Assembly: GCA_023213395.1 (NCBI GenBank) | Contig: CM041465.1 | Coordinates: 99,455,741-99,519,740 of the forward strand | Direction: 5' to 3' | DNA: 64,000 nt | Source of the DNA: Cycas panzhihuaensis | Lineage: Eukaryota > Cycadophyta | Shown: positions 34,441-45,515 of the stretch, in pieces | Layout: every line of letters begins with the position of its first letter | Position numbering within the stretch: the stretch's first letter is position 1 | Translations under genes and position numbers: made by a program | Notes under the pieces: generated by a model | What the model was told of the DNA's origin: nothing | The model's input: the letters and a program-made list of their open reading frames with translations, nothing else | The model's database searches: none

Positions 34441-34599
34441 ATTAGGCAATGGTGCATCTCCTACAAGAGTGATTTCATGCTCTATCTTTCTCTTTGGTGG
34501 TAGCCCATTAACATGTTGAAATAGAATATCATACCTTGTCTTTAACTGCTTAATTTGTTGCATTTGTTTAGGTGATATAAGAAGAGTGTGAGTAGAAGG

Positions 34600-35280
34600 A
34601 CCTTCTTCATCTCCTGGCTCTTATTTTCTCCTTACCATTAAGATGATGAATTTACTACATGTATTGATCATCCTTTTTACTTGAGTGGCTGAAATTAATG
34701 CTATCTTATCCAAGTGCTTCTTTATGGCCTTTATGACGAATCCCTTATTATCCTTCATCAACCGATACTTTCTCTCCCTTTGATAGAAGAGTGTATCTCG
34801 ATCCCACAAGTAGGGACTCCCAAGCACAATATGGCATACATCTAATGGCACCATATCATATATTACTTCATCAACAAAATCATTAGTGATGGAAAATTTA
34901 AGTGTACATTACTTTGATATTTGTATTTCCACATCTTTATGGATCCAACCAAGAGGATATGGGTGAGGGTGAGGAGCAGTTACCAACCCAATGCTCTTTA
35001 CCAAACTTTCTAAGATCAAATTCTTTTGGCCCCTCGGATCTATAATGGCACCAATAATATTATTGCCTACTTGAAGCTTCAAGTGAAATAGTTCCTCCCT
35101 TCTAGCATCATCTCTATAATTTGTAAGTAGAGTAACCTTCTCTTCTTCTCCATCACTTTGAATCTCCACCTCAAAAAGTAGTGCTTTCCCTTTTTCCTTC
35201 TTTCTTAATTCCATATCCTTGATATGCTTTGGCTTTAGCTCTAGATGCAACTTCTAATACTTTGCTGTAATATGACCACT
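34600..35280 (-). pseudogene. pro: Gag zinc knuckle end and protease of gypsy element 1
   Basis: NYCEHYDISGHITAKY near 35290-35245 is a CCHC knuckle in which two Cys are Tyr (G to A type changes). IGAIIDPRGQKNLILESLV is the protease active-site block, with D-P-R-G instead of D-P-G-S. DVCHIVLGSPYLWDRDTLFY is the second conserved block. Confidence 0.7.
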
Positions 35281-36156
35281 AATATCATAATGCTCACAAT
35301 AGTTAGAACTTTTAACCTAATTAGTTCTTTTCTTCTTTCCTTCTTGCCTTTTAGATGAGTGCAATTTAGGATTCTTTTTATACTTATTAGAAGTAAAAGT
35401 AGAATCTTTAGACATGAATGTAGATTTCTTGATTTTACTTTCTATTGCCATAGCCATTCTAATTACTTCTCCAATGGATTAAACCTTAAAAAACCTTAGT
35501 TCCTTCCTTATGTATTCATGTAATCCTCTAATGAATTTCATAAGAGTGATATGTTCATCCATATTAATACCAAGTAGCATGTCATACCTAAAAAATAAAG
35601 AAGTATAGTCTTGGACACATACACCTCTCCCTTGGCATAAATATTACTAAGTGACCTATTGGTCTTCCTCATGACCTATGGGGTAGTATTACTTCTTTAT
35701 TATTTTCTTAAAATCCATCCATGAAAGAGAAGATAAATCATGAGTCTTCAAATATACATTCCACCATGTTAATGCATGTTTACACAACTTGATCCTAGCA
35801 AATGAAAGCTTTTGAGCATTACTATAAGTATAGATTGTGAAGTAGGTTTCAAGTTGATCCAACCAATGGTCTAACTTTTTAGCATTTACCTCTCCATCAT
35901 AAGTTGGAATATCTAACTTTGCCTCCACCTTAAAGGGTTGATGAGATGAAGTACCCTTGCTTTCTTCAAATGAGTGCTTTGAGGTCTCCTCCTCTTCCTC
36001 TTCATAGTTGTGGTCATATGTAGATCCTCCTTCAACTACCTTCTCTTTGCCTTTTCCCTTGACTAGAGGTAGAAGTTGGGTCATCATTTGCATCAAGACT
36101 TCTACGTTCTTCTCAATCTTTTCAAATCTAATTTCTCCATCTTCTTTTTTAGCCAT
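35281..36156 (-). pseudogene. gag: Gag of gypsy element 1
   Basis: The ATG at 36156 opens a 155-codon frame: MAKKEDGEIRFEKIEKNVEV, a Glu-rich acidic stretch, then LDIPTYDGEVNAKKLDHWLD and FARIKLCKHALTWWNVYL, the chromovirus Gag core. The frame ends in a stop at 35689 and continues broken to the knuckle. Confidence 0.8.
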
Positions 36157-36273
36157 GGTGCTTGGATTCTTTCTTTGTCTTCTTGGTGATTATAACACAA
36201 GAAAAGCTTCACTTTTCTCTTTGTATCCTTTCCTTGTTTATACCATTCAAGTCCCTACAACAAAGATCACATA

Positions 36274-36284
36274 CTCTGATACCA
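36274..36284 (-). other. Primer-binding site of gypsy element 1
   Basis: The - strand reads tggtatcagag directly before the leader; initiator tRNA-Met type, as used by chromoviruses. Confidence 0.75.
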
Positions 36285-36289
36285 AAATA

Positions 36290-37344
36290 TAATCCCAAAA
36301 TAGAGCTTAATTGGTGAAGAAGTCAATTATCAACCTTTTCTCATTGAGATCCTGGGAGTTAGTGTAGAAATCCTAATAACATCAAAATAAAAATGAGCCC
36401 ACAAAAGGAGATTCTACACCAAATCATTTATTCTTGACATTGCTCCAAAAGTATAAGGAGTAGTACTTTTATTAAACTATAAAAATCTCTATTTAATGGT
36501 GGAGAAATCAACTAGCAAAAGAATGGTTAAATTATAAGGAATAAATAATACAATTATACCATAAGGGGGACTCCAACTCTCCAAAATGCTTCTCCAAGGA
36601 TGCTTCCCAAGTTAAGTACCTTTAACCTCCAAGAACCACCTCTCCAACCTATAATAGGGCTCAATTTATAGAAAGAAACCCAATTTGCATGTTTAACAAG
36701 TGGCAATCATGTAAGTATAACCACTAACCACCAGAATGCATGTTGTCCAAGTGGCCTTCATGCAATTCTTAAAAGTTGTGGCTTAGAACTGACCTTAACA
36801 GACTCCAATTCAGCTCAAATTTAGTACATGTATAGGAATGCATGTCCCCTCAGCTTCTTCAAAATTTTAGCTCATTTGCCTGTATTTTTATTCATTTAAT
36901 GATAATATGTATTTGTTGTTTTTCTGCTAACTGTGGGATTAATTTTATGCAAAATAAGGTTTGAACTTGTGGCTTGTAACTATCTTAATAGACTCCAATT
37001 TAGTTCAAATTTGGTACATATATAGGAACATATGTATTCTCTATTTACGCAAAATTTTAGCTCATTTAGATGTTATTTTACTATATTTTTATTCATTTAA
37101 TTATAATATATATTTGTTGTTTTTCTACTAGCTGTGGGATTAATTTTATGTAAAATAAGGCTTGAACTCTAATCAAATGATATTTTCTGTACCCCACCTT
37201 TTATAAATAAATAGTGGGATGTGTCTTATTCCTTTACATAAAATGTCATATGATTTTGATACCATTTGGCCATATCTCTTTCAGTTATGCCAATGCCTAG
37301 TATTTTCTGCATCCTGTAAACATATAGTAGTTTCTCCTGGATCA
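36290..37344 (-). repeat. Right (5') LTR of gypsy element 1 (1055 bp)
   Basis: It starts TAATCCC (TG changed to TA) and ends CCTGGATCA on the + strand. A block beginning gtggctt at 36778 is repeated from 36969, a 191-bp shift, which accounts exactly for the length difference from the 864-bp left LTR. Confidence 0.85.
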
Positions 37345-37825
37345 TCTTGTGGCGGTTTAAAGTTTAGGACCTTGTATTCTCAACAGATGGTTAGGAGACA
37401 GTCACGAGGGAAAAATTACCTATGTTGGATGGAGCACCAAAAAGATAAGGTTCCCAAGAAGTTGGCAAATGGGTAAGAATATACCAATCACACCTAGTAG
37501 GGTGCTAAAAGCTATGATATGGCAATGGGGTTGTGAATGGATCACAAGGGCTAGTTTGCGTAATTGGGACAACATGGAGATATGTAGGAGGGCTTTGGAG
37601 TGCCATTGGGATCCATGTCCTGAGATCATTATACGCTATAATAGTGTCAAGTAATATGATCAAGCAGCAGATGTAAGATGATCACTCAAATGAATCAATC
37701 AGTCATGCAGTAAAATAGATACTTTAATTTACCTTTCTTGAGAAGTGACAAAGGTAAAGGATAGAAGTATACCTGTACTTACTTAAGCTAACTCACCAAA
37801 ACCCATTCCCAGTAGCTAGGAAACA

Positions 37826-39679
37826 ACAGCAACCTACCTGATAAATAGATCACCAACAACTACCTTAATATACAAAATGCCTAAAGAAGTATGGTCTCGT
37901 AAGAAACCATATCTTAGTCATCTTAGAGTTTTTGGTTATAAAACTTTTATGCATATTCCTAAACAACAAAGAACTAAGCTTGATTTTAAAGCACAAAAGT
38001 CTATTTTTATTGGCTATGGTGATGGTGTTAAAGGGTATAAGCTTTATAACCTTGAAATACAAAAGATTATGTATATCTATGATGTTGTCTTTAGAGAGGA
38101 GTTCAAGTCCCTAAAATAAGATGAAGAACTAAAGGAGGAACACTCTAAGAAGGTATAATTTGAAGTAAGGGATGAAGATTTTATATCAGAATATGGGTCA
38201 GCTGAAGAGAAATAACTAGCTATAGAAGTAGCTCAACCTTAAGAACCCCACATCTTGAGGAGATCAATGCATGAGAGAAAATAGTCTAACAGGTATATTC
38301 TTGAAGACTTTCGTTGATCCTCTTTTATTTTATCTGTGACATATGGTGATCTAGATACTATTTAGGAGGCTCTAGAGTCAAAAGAGAGCTAACTCTAGAT
38401 GAATGCCATGCAAGAAGAAATAATGGCCTTGAACAAAAATAATATATGGGATTTGGTGGATCTACGTGATGGTAGAAAACCTATTGATAACAAATGGATC
38501 TTCAAGAAGAAGTTCTGAGCAGATGGTACTGTGGAAAAGTACAAGGCTCACTTGGTAGCAAAGGGCTATTCTCAGGTCAAGGGAATAGATTTTGGTGAGG
38601 TATTTTCTCTTATTACAAAAGTTGCTTCAATTAGATTTTTGTTGGTTGTAGTAGCTGCCTATGACCTTGAAGTAGATTAAATGGATGCGAAGATTTCATG
38701 TCTTCACGACGACCTCGAGGAAAAAATTTATATATTACAACCTGAAGGGTTTAAAGTTACAGGAAAAGAGAATATGGTGTGTAGGTTGAAGAAGTCATTG
38801 TATAGCTTGAAATAGTCACTAACGGGGTGGTATTAAAAGTTTGATTTATATATGTTGGTAGATGGCTTTGTGCATAGCAGAGCAGATCATTATGTTTATT
38901 ATAAGTCGATTGGTGATCATTTTGTTATTTTGGATTTATATATTGATGGCATCCTTTTAGTTAGTAACACTAAAGAAATGAACCAACTTGTAAAAGACCA
39001 ACTAGAATCTCACTTTAAGATGAAGGACCTTGGTGCTGAACATTTTATTTTGGGTATTAAGATTAAGAGAATAGAAAAAACAGGAAGATTTGGCTTAGCT
39101 AAAGACAATACATTGAGATAATATTGCAATGGTTCAAGTTGTAGGATAGTAAACTAGTTAATGTTCCTCTTCCTACTAGTTTAAAATTATTAGTTGAACA
39201 ATACCTGAAGACTCACCAAGAAGTTAAAGACATGGCATTTATCCCTTATACTAGTGTTGTTGATAGCTTGATGTATATAATGGTTTATACTCAATCAGAC
39301 ATTGCCCATGTAGTGGGAGTAGTTAATAGGTATATGTCAAACCTAGGCAGGGAGCATTGGGTGGTTGTGAAAAGGATTTTCAAGTATCTACGAGGTACAT
39401 CAAACTATGGAATTTACTATCAAGGAGATCCCACAGAGAGTAGAATAGTAAATTTACAAGGTTTTATTGATGATAATTGGGATGGAGATCTTGATAGAAG
39501 AAGATCTATAAAAAGTATGTTTTTACCCTTTGTGGTGGTGCAGTTAGTTAGATGAGTAAAAGTTAGTAAGTTATGGCACTTTCTAGCACATAAGCAAAGT
39601 ATATAACAACTACTCATACATGCAAGGAAGTGGTTTGGTTACAGAGATTATGCATAAGTATTGGCTTTAAGCAGGATGC
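37826..39679 (+). pseudogene. rt-rnh: Integrase end, reverse transcriptase and RNase H of copia C
   Basis: ATYLINRSPTTTLIYKMP and HLRVFGYKTFMHIPK continue the integrase cut at 12256. RT blocks KNNIWDLVDLRDGRKP, HLVAKGYSQVKGIDF and MVCRLKKSLYSLK are present. The active site is LYIDGILLVS, so YVDD became YIDG and catalysis is lost. RNase H: SDIAHVVGVVNRYMSNLGRE, DDNWDGDLDRRRS. Several stops and a frame change near 39125. The domain is cut at 39679 by a + oriented Tat LTR. Confidence 0.8.
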
Positions 39680-40653
39680 TGTTTCCTGGCTACCGGGAAT
39701 GGACTTGAGATGGGTTGACTCAGGTAAGCACAGGTATATACTTCTCACTTTCAACTATCGCTTGGTAAGTGTCATTTAGAGTGTTGTTTAATGCACGCTT
39801 GCTTGCCATTTATGTGATCGCATTGCTTTCTTGCCTGATCATGTTGCTTGTGCCTACCGCATATTATGTAGCCTATGATGACCCACCATGGGGAACTCCT
39901 TAGCGAGTCATGCATCCCATATGGCACTCAGCTACCTGCAATGCCTCCACAGCTCCTTGAATATCGTTGTTGGTCATGATCCACTCACATCAACACTCTT
40001 GTCACCGCTTTGAGTCCCTTTCTAGGTGTGATAGCCCCCCCTGCCCCCCGAGACTCGTCTCTCTCTGTCAGCCACTTTCCAGCCACCTGGGCATAAGCTC
40101 CCAGCCTGCCTAGCCTCTGCACACCTTTTTGGTTGGCTCTAGGCCTCAGTTCTACCTTAATTTTGACTTTCAATCCTGCACCACTGTAAACTTTGTGGTA
40201 CTATGAAGTTTTCCACGGTGCGACTATTTAAACTCATTTTTCAAAACTGCCTTGGTGATTCCTGCTCTTTCTATGGAATTTCCACATGGCGCCCTTGGGT
40301 ACTTACCCCCACTGTAACCCTAAATATTCATTTAGGGTTGGGGTGAGTATAAAACTCAAAAACTAAGCCATTATTTAGGCTTCTAGGTTCATTTTTTGGC
40401 TCTTTACTCTAGCTCTCACTCCACAACTTTCACAGAATCTACTCCTCTACTTTGGCTTCTCTTCCATAGGACACTTGTTGCATCTTAGGCCTTACTCTAG
40501 TAGCTTCAGGCTCTCTTTTTGTAGGTCTATATCATGGAGGAATAATACTCATAGCATCTCAACAAGCAAGCTCCCAGATCTCAGAGTTGCATCTATGTTT
40601 GCCTCCTCTTCAGCCCAGGTCTAAAAAGCCTATTTGGCACAGGCTTTGTGGAC
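39680..40653 (+). repeat. Tat LTR G (+ orientation), first 974 bp
   Basis: It begins TGTTTCCTGGCTACCGGGAA, the reverse complement of the LTR ends at 15360, 37825 and 62396, directly after copia C sequence. It is the only Tat LTR in + orientation here. It contains the CCACATGG...AACTTTGTGGTAC block seen inverted at 47157-47260. It stops abruptly at the second gypsy element. A short - strand ORF (39985-40173) has no support. Confidence 0.75.
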
Positions 40654-40987
40654 CATTCCTTCTTAGAAATCTGGGCTCGTAGAAGTGATTATTAGTAAAA
40701 ATGAAGCCAAATAACACAAATGTGCAAGCAAATCACAGAAAATAAATCACTAAAATGAGTACCAAAGTACTTTCTCCTTTCAAGATATCATACTCAATAC
40801 ATTACGAGTGGTTTAACCCTTTAAATACACAAGTAAGGGTCTTCATCCTTAATGATTCTATTGGTGGCTCTAGCGGCCTTACATCTTATTGGATGACTTA
40901 ACGGTCCATACATATAACTTACTAAACCCCTTAATCCTTACTTGTTGGTGGTTCCCTCTTGCTAAGAAAAGGTGGGGTTATGTTATA
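40654..40987 (-). repeat. Left (3') LTR of gypsy element 2 (334 bp)
   Basis: It aligns base for base with 46819-47152. Its TG/CA ends on the + strand are changed to CA at the start and TA at the end. The tract ggtccccccctctgag (polypurine on the - strand) follows at 40988. Confidence 0.85.
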
Positions 40988-41003
40988 GGTCCCCCCCTCT
41001 GAG
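40988..41003 (-). other. Polypurine tract of gypsy element 2
   Basis: On the - strand: ctcagagggggggacc, next to the LTR start. Confidence 0.7.
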
Positions 41004-41269
41004 ACGCTGAGTCCTCGCAGCGTTGGAGATGAGGATGTTTCTGGATGAACTCTTCTGACTCCCAAGTAGCTTCATCAACATCGCAGCTAACTCACTCTAC
41101 CAAGTGTTTAGAAATAGTACGATTCCAGAGGCTGTGCTGGCGACTAGCAAGGATTTTATCAGGAGAAACTGTAAGAGTTTATTCTTCAGAGAGAATGGGA
41201 AGTGTTGTATGGGGTGTAACTTTAGCTCCAAGGTATTTTTTTAGGCAGGACATGTGGAAGACATTATGA

Positions 41270-42400
41270 ATATTAGTGTTTGGGGGGAGTTCAAGGGCAT
41301 AAGCAACTTTACCAATTTTGTGCAAGATCTTACAAGGGCCATAGTAGCGGGGGCTTAGTTTATACCCTTGATGGGACTTGAGTGATTATTGCTTATAAGG
41401 TTGGAGGCAGAGGTATACTAGATCTCCAATATCAAAGGATCGATCATATTGGTGGCGGTCTGCCAGTTGCTTCATTTAATTTCGAGCACTAGCTAGATTT
41501 TGTTGAAAGGCATGCAAGATTTGATCCATTTCTTGAAGCTTTTCTTTGCACGTGTCGCTCTAAAATTTGTGGCTAGGGTATGGTGAGAAGGTGGGTGGTA
41601 GCCATAAAGAGCTAAAAAGAGGGACATACTAATGGCAGAATGATAGGAGGAGTTATACCAATACTCAGCCAGGGCAACCCATGAGGTCCACTTAGCTTGG
41701 TGTTCTAAAGTGAAGTAACGTAGATAAGTTTCTAACGTTTTGTTTAGAACCTCGGATTGACCATCTGTTTATGGGTGGTAGGCAGAGCTCATGTTAAATG
41801 AGGTTCCAATAGCCTTAAAGAGTTCTTTCCAAAAGGAGCTAGTAAACTTAGGGTCTCGGTCACAAATGATAGATGATGGAAAACCATGGAGGTAAAATAT
41901 GAATTGGACATAGAAGTCAGCGAGACAGGAGGATGAATATGAGGTGTGCACTGGGAGAAAGTGTGAGTACTTAGTTAATATATCAATGATTACCTAAATG
42001 AGTCAAACCTAGTAGATGGGGGCAAGCCCATGATGAAGTCCATAGCAATATCTTGCCACTTGCCTTGTGGAATATTTAATGGTTGGAGAAGGCCAGGGAG
42101 AGGTTTGGTCTCTACTTTATTTCATTGACAGGTGTCACATTCTAATACAAAGGTGAATATGATGGTCTCCATGTGGGGCCAAAAGAAATCTACACGAATC
42201 TGTCGATAAGTCTTATCGAAGCCAGAGTGGCCGCTAAGGGGGGACGAATGGTATTCTATTAGAATTTTAGGGATGAATGAGGAGGAGGGATGGACAAAGA
42301 TACAATTATGGTTAAGGAGGTGATTATTGAAGGTTAACCAACCTTTATGGGTAAGAACTTTTTCCCTCCAATTAGGATAGTCTGGCTGGGCTTGATTTTT
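41270..42400 (-). pseudogene. int: Integrase of gypsy element 2
   Basis: EYHSSPLSGHSGFDKTYRQI and CDTCQ form the H-H-C-C finger (about 42265-42125). DIAMDFIMGLPPSTRFDS follows with the first catalytic Asp. HGFPSSIICDRDPKFTSSFW (about 41895-41840) has the second Asp, and SAYHP is near the Glu region. A frameshift lies between the finger and 41951. The C-terminal module is hard to read. Confidence 0.75.
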
Positions 42401-42479
42401 AACATATAGTTCGTCAAGCTAGAGGGGTTGGGCGTTGCTGATGGCATGGAGGCTTGGGTTAGGAATATTGTTGTTAGGA

Positions 42480-42985
42480 TGGAGACATGAAAGAGCATCT
42501 ACCATTGTATTGTCTTTACCTTTTTTATATGCTATTGAGAAGTCAAAGACTTATAATCGATGAACCCACTTAGCTTGATCTTCAGACAAGACTGACTGAG
42601 TCAATAAATTATGGAGGCTATGATGATCTGTAAGAATAGCAAACTTAAAGCCTAAGAGATATTGCTGCCATTTATCAATAGCATGGAGAATAGCCTTTAT
42701 TTCTTTCTGATATGTAGAGAGATGAAACTCGTGATCTTTTAATTTTCAGCTTTCAAATGCAATGGGATGAGAGTCTTGTATTAGGACTGTGCCTAAACCA
42801 AACCCTGAAGCATTACATTCAAGTTGGAAGGGTTGGTTAAAATCGGGGGTGATGAGGACCGGAGTGGAGGTCATTACAACCTTGAGGTGGGAAAAGGTAG
42901 CCTCTGTTTCGGGAGACCATTGAAAAGCCTCTTTAGGAAGGTGGTTAGTTAATGGGGTGGCAAGAGCAGCATAGTTACACACAAA
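42480..42985 (-). pseudogene. rnh: RNase H of gypsy element 2
   Basis: FQLECNASGFGLGTVLIQD (first Asp of the D-A-S motif changed to Asn), TYQKEIKAILHAIDKWQQYL and FAILTDHHSLHNLLTQ. It directly continues RT. The lost first Asp makes it inactive. Confidence 0.75.
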
Positions 42986-43018
42986 GCCTCGATAAAACCC
43001 TGTGAGCCCAAGAGATGC

Positions 43019-43770
43019 TCATAGTTGGGTAAGAGTGGTAGGTGTTGGCCACATTCTGATGACCGATATTTTTTTGAGGTCTACACGTATCCCTTCTGAT
43101 GATATGATATGACCCAAATATTTGAGTTCTGATTGTCTAAACTCACACTTAGATAGTTTTGCATAGAGTTGGTGGTTCTGCAATATTTGAAGAACAATTT
43201 CTAAGTGTTGGATATGGAGATCCAGGTAGGCACTATAAATAAGAATGTCATCGAAGAAAACTATGACAAACTTTTGAAGGTAGGGCCCAAAGATTTTATT
43301 CATGAGAGCTTGGAAGGTTGCCAGGGTATTGCAAAGGCCAAAGGGCATTGCTCGAAACTCAAAATGGCCATGATGCATGCGAAATGTTATCTTATGACAA
43401 TCTTGTGGGGTAATTGGGATTTGGCAGTAACTAGATTGGAGGTCTAACTTAGAAAAGATGGTTGTGCCATGGATTTCATCTAGCATGTAATCTATGTGAG
43501 GGGTGGAAAACTCATTTTTAATGGTAATCTTATTTAATTCCCTATAGTCAACACAAAGGCGAAAGGAGCCATCCTTCTTCCAAACTAAGACAATTGGGAC
43601 TGCATAAGGGCTTTTACTAGGTTGGATTATGCCTGTGTTGAGGAGCTCATTTGTGAGTTTCTCGATTTCATTCTTTTGGAAGTATGAGTTACAGTAACGT
43701 CGAAGGCTAATGGGGTCATGGTTAGATTGGAGGTCAATTGTATGAAAGAAACCACAGTCGGGAGGGGTGG
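43019..43770 (-). pseudogene. rt: Reverse transcriptase of gypsy element 2
   Basis: IVLVWKKDGSFRLCVDYREL, MLDEIHGTTIFSKLDLQSS, FEFRAMPFGLCNTLATFQAL and KFVIVFFDDILIYSAYLD show palm and fingers with the F-x-DD active site intact. LSKCEFRQSELKYLGHII is the thumb. 155 codons are open from 43486, preceded by a shorter open part. Confidence 0.85.
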
Positions 43771-43879
43771 TGACAAGTAGAGGGGCGAATACTTGTTCAT
43801 ATTAGGTAATGACATCCTGGATGTAGGGATGAATTTATGGTTCGATTTGAATATTATTGAGGCAGACTATATACCCTAG

Positions 43880-44490
43880 GTGAGATTGAAGATGGCATTG
43901 CATACGTCAAGGAGAGACCACTTGGTTAGGGGGGGATTGCATTCCGTAAATTTTGTGGTTTCGCCCCATGTGGTCTTTGAAGGTAATGAATGGATTTGTA
44001 GGCGAGTTGTTTGTGCTATAGGTCCCTAGTGTTTGCAACCATTGAATCCCTAAGATGGCATCAGATCCTCCTATGAACAAGGCATAGAAGTCTAACACCA
44101 AAAGGTATGAGCCAATTTAGACTTAGAGGTTTTTAATAACACCTATACAATGGAGTTTTTGGTACCTTGGTAGAGAACATGTGAAGCTAGTTTTTGGGAT
44201 AATATATAGGTTAAGTTGTCTAGCAATTGAAATATCAATGAAGTTAAGGCCACCGTTAATTAAGATAGATATTGGAGCCTTGCAGAGAATGCCTGTAACT
44301 CTTAGGGGTTCGAGGTAGGAGGAGGTGGTGACAGTGGAAATAGATAATTCAGGTTAGGGGTCTCGTGTAAGATCATCATGGGTTTCATCATCAGCCTCCT
44401 GGTCAGAGTCAAAATCAGAGGGATCATCAGGGGAGAGGGATGGGTCAATTGAGAAAACCATACGCCGTACTTTGCAAAAATGACCATGAC
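43880..44490 (-). pseudogene. pro: Protease region of gypsy element 2
   Basis: PISILINGGLNFIDISIARQ (near 44270) corresponds to the active site, with the catalytic Asp position changed to Asn (N-G-G). FYALFIGGSDAILGIQWLQT (near 44085-44020) is the second conserved block. Inactive by the missing Asp. Confidence 0.7.
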
Positions 44491-44689
44491 CGGAAGTCCA
44501 CTTTTCTACATACTACATACAAAGGCTGGCCTCAAGTTGACATTGTGCTTCAGCTTGAGAAATCTAGACTCTTTTGGTGGATGTATCCTCATTCTGGCAA
44601 TCAATAGATGGTCAAGAATCATCCTGTCATGGTTGAGGACGTGTGAAATTAGCTTGAGGACGAGAGGCATCATCAAATCGAGGTCAAGG

Positions 44690-45515
44690 TCGCTGGAGGT
44701 CTGCTTGTCAAGTGCATGAGAACCAAGAGTTATCCCATCAAATGGCTTAGGGTCTGTCTACTGCAAACTCAACTTCTACTGCACAGGCCCACTTGAAAGC
44801 TTTCTTAAGGGAGTAAATTGCCATTGTCTTTAATCTCATCTGAATATGGTCTTAGAGTCCTGCCACATAAATATCAATCACTGTTTATTTGTCCAAGTTT
44901 TGGCTTTGTGGCATGCGGTTATATAAAGATTGAAATTCATATGTGTAAGCTTCTATAGTTGATGTCTGCTTAAGCCGAGTGAGTTGTGTGAAAAAAGATT
45001 GACTCCATATATCTTCATATTTCTCAAAGAAACAACTAGTGAAGTGGGACCAAGTTTGGTAAGAGGGATATTCTCGCTTCCACCAGTTAAACCAATGGCG
45101 AGCTCAACCATCTGAATGAATGGAAGTGTATAAGAGTTGGTCCTCTTCTGACATTAGGTGGAGAGTGAAGTAGGATTCTAACTTATTAATCTAGCTTTGA
45201 GTGCACTCTCTATTCATGTCTGGATCAAAGGTATGAATGTTGATCTTATGGTGGAAAAATGACTGTCTTGGTGGAGAACCCCCTGTATGTGCATTGCTTC
45301 CTAGAGAAGGGGGGGTTGGTTGCCTATTGAGGCAGAAGCTCCTGTGCTTTAAGGTTAGGGTGACACCCACTCTTGAAGCATTTTGATAATCTCTTTCCTA
45401 GTGTCGTCTAGGTCAAATTTGGTAGGCATGCTACTGAGTTTATCACTGACCTCTATTTTGAAGTTAGACAAATCATTGGTTAACTCAAAAAAAATTTTTG
45501 TTTGATTTTTTGCCA
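44690..45515 (-). pseudogene. gag: Gag of gypsy element 2
   Basis: The ATG at 45515 reads MAKNQTKIFFELTNDL. NIHTFDPDMNRECTQSWINK, HWFNWWKREYPSYQTWSHF and QTSTIEAYTYEFQSLYNRM are the conserved gypsy Gag core. Several Gln codons are now TAG. No clear zinc knuckle is visible. Confidence 0.75.

Larger units (their letters stand above)
30722..37344 (-). mobile_element. Ty3/gypsy chromovirus-like element 1 with a partial tandem copy
   Basis: On the - strand: 5' LTR (37344-36290), primer site, gag, protease, RT, RNase H, integrase, polypurine tract and LTR (31657-30794). After the second LTR comes the primer site and about 60 bp of leader again (30793-30722) before the junction with copia D. A second element copy once followed in tandem and was deleted. 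Most domains can be read with few breaks. Confidence 0.85.
25156..37385 (+). mobile_element. Ty1/copia element D (Tnt1-like), with a gypsy element in its 3' LTR
   Basis: It has LTRs at both ends, an initiator-Met primer site, gag, protease, integrase, RT, RNase H and a polypurine tract in order. Target duplication gatgg is present at 25151-25155 and 37386-37390, and the uninterrupted site is seen in the other LTR of Tat B near 14930. Coding parts are broken by several stops and frameshifts. It is the best preserved full-length copia in the window. Confidence 0.9.
30212..37385 (+). repeat. 3' LTR of copia D, interrupted by a gypsy element
   Basis: Present as 30212-30721 and 37345-37385 (tcttgtggcggtttaaag ... 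ctcaaca). Relative to the 5' LTR it lacks the 407-bp duplication and about 84 bp (26083-26166) at the gypsy junction. The gypsy insertion was therefore followed by a deletion on its left side. Confidence 0.85.
12257..37825 (-). mobile_element. Ty3/gypsy Tat-like element B, complete in outline but internally deleted
   Basis: 3' LTR 12257-15360 and 5' LTR 22486-25155 plus 37391-37825 are both about 3104 bp once copia D is subtracted. The internal part is about 7.1 kb and on the - strand holds gag, protease and an archaeal-type RNase H. RT, the gypsy RNase H and integrase are missing. The antisense gene lacks exon 1. By eye the LTRs are roughly 85-90% identical, so the insertion is old. The target duplication lies in the integrase of copia C. 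Confidence 0.85.
22486..37825 (-). repeat. 5' LTR of Tat B, interrupted by copia D
   Basis: The LTR runs 22486-25155 and 37391-37825 (sum about 3105 bp) and matches 12257-15360. It starts TGGAATCATG and ends TAGGAAACA on the + strand. The gap is copia D plus one gatgg duplication. A perfect Pol III B-box-like ggttcgagacc is at 22618-22628. Confidence 0.85.
9963..39679 (+). mobile_element. Ty1/copia element C, split by Tat B and truncated by Tat LTR G
   Basis: The left part (9963-12256) has LTR, primer-binding site, gag, protease and the integrase core. The right part (37826-39679) continues in the same codon with the rest of integrase, RT and RNase H. The integrase text reads WVEAMMIA on the left and ATYLINRSP on the right. 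The five bases at the break are attgc (12252-12256) and acagc (37826-37830), in the same codon position, which fits a decayed 5-bp target duplication of Tat B. The 3' end and 3' LTR of C are missing: a + oriented Tat LTR starts at 39680. C itself sits in Tat A. Confidence 0.8.
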
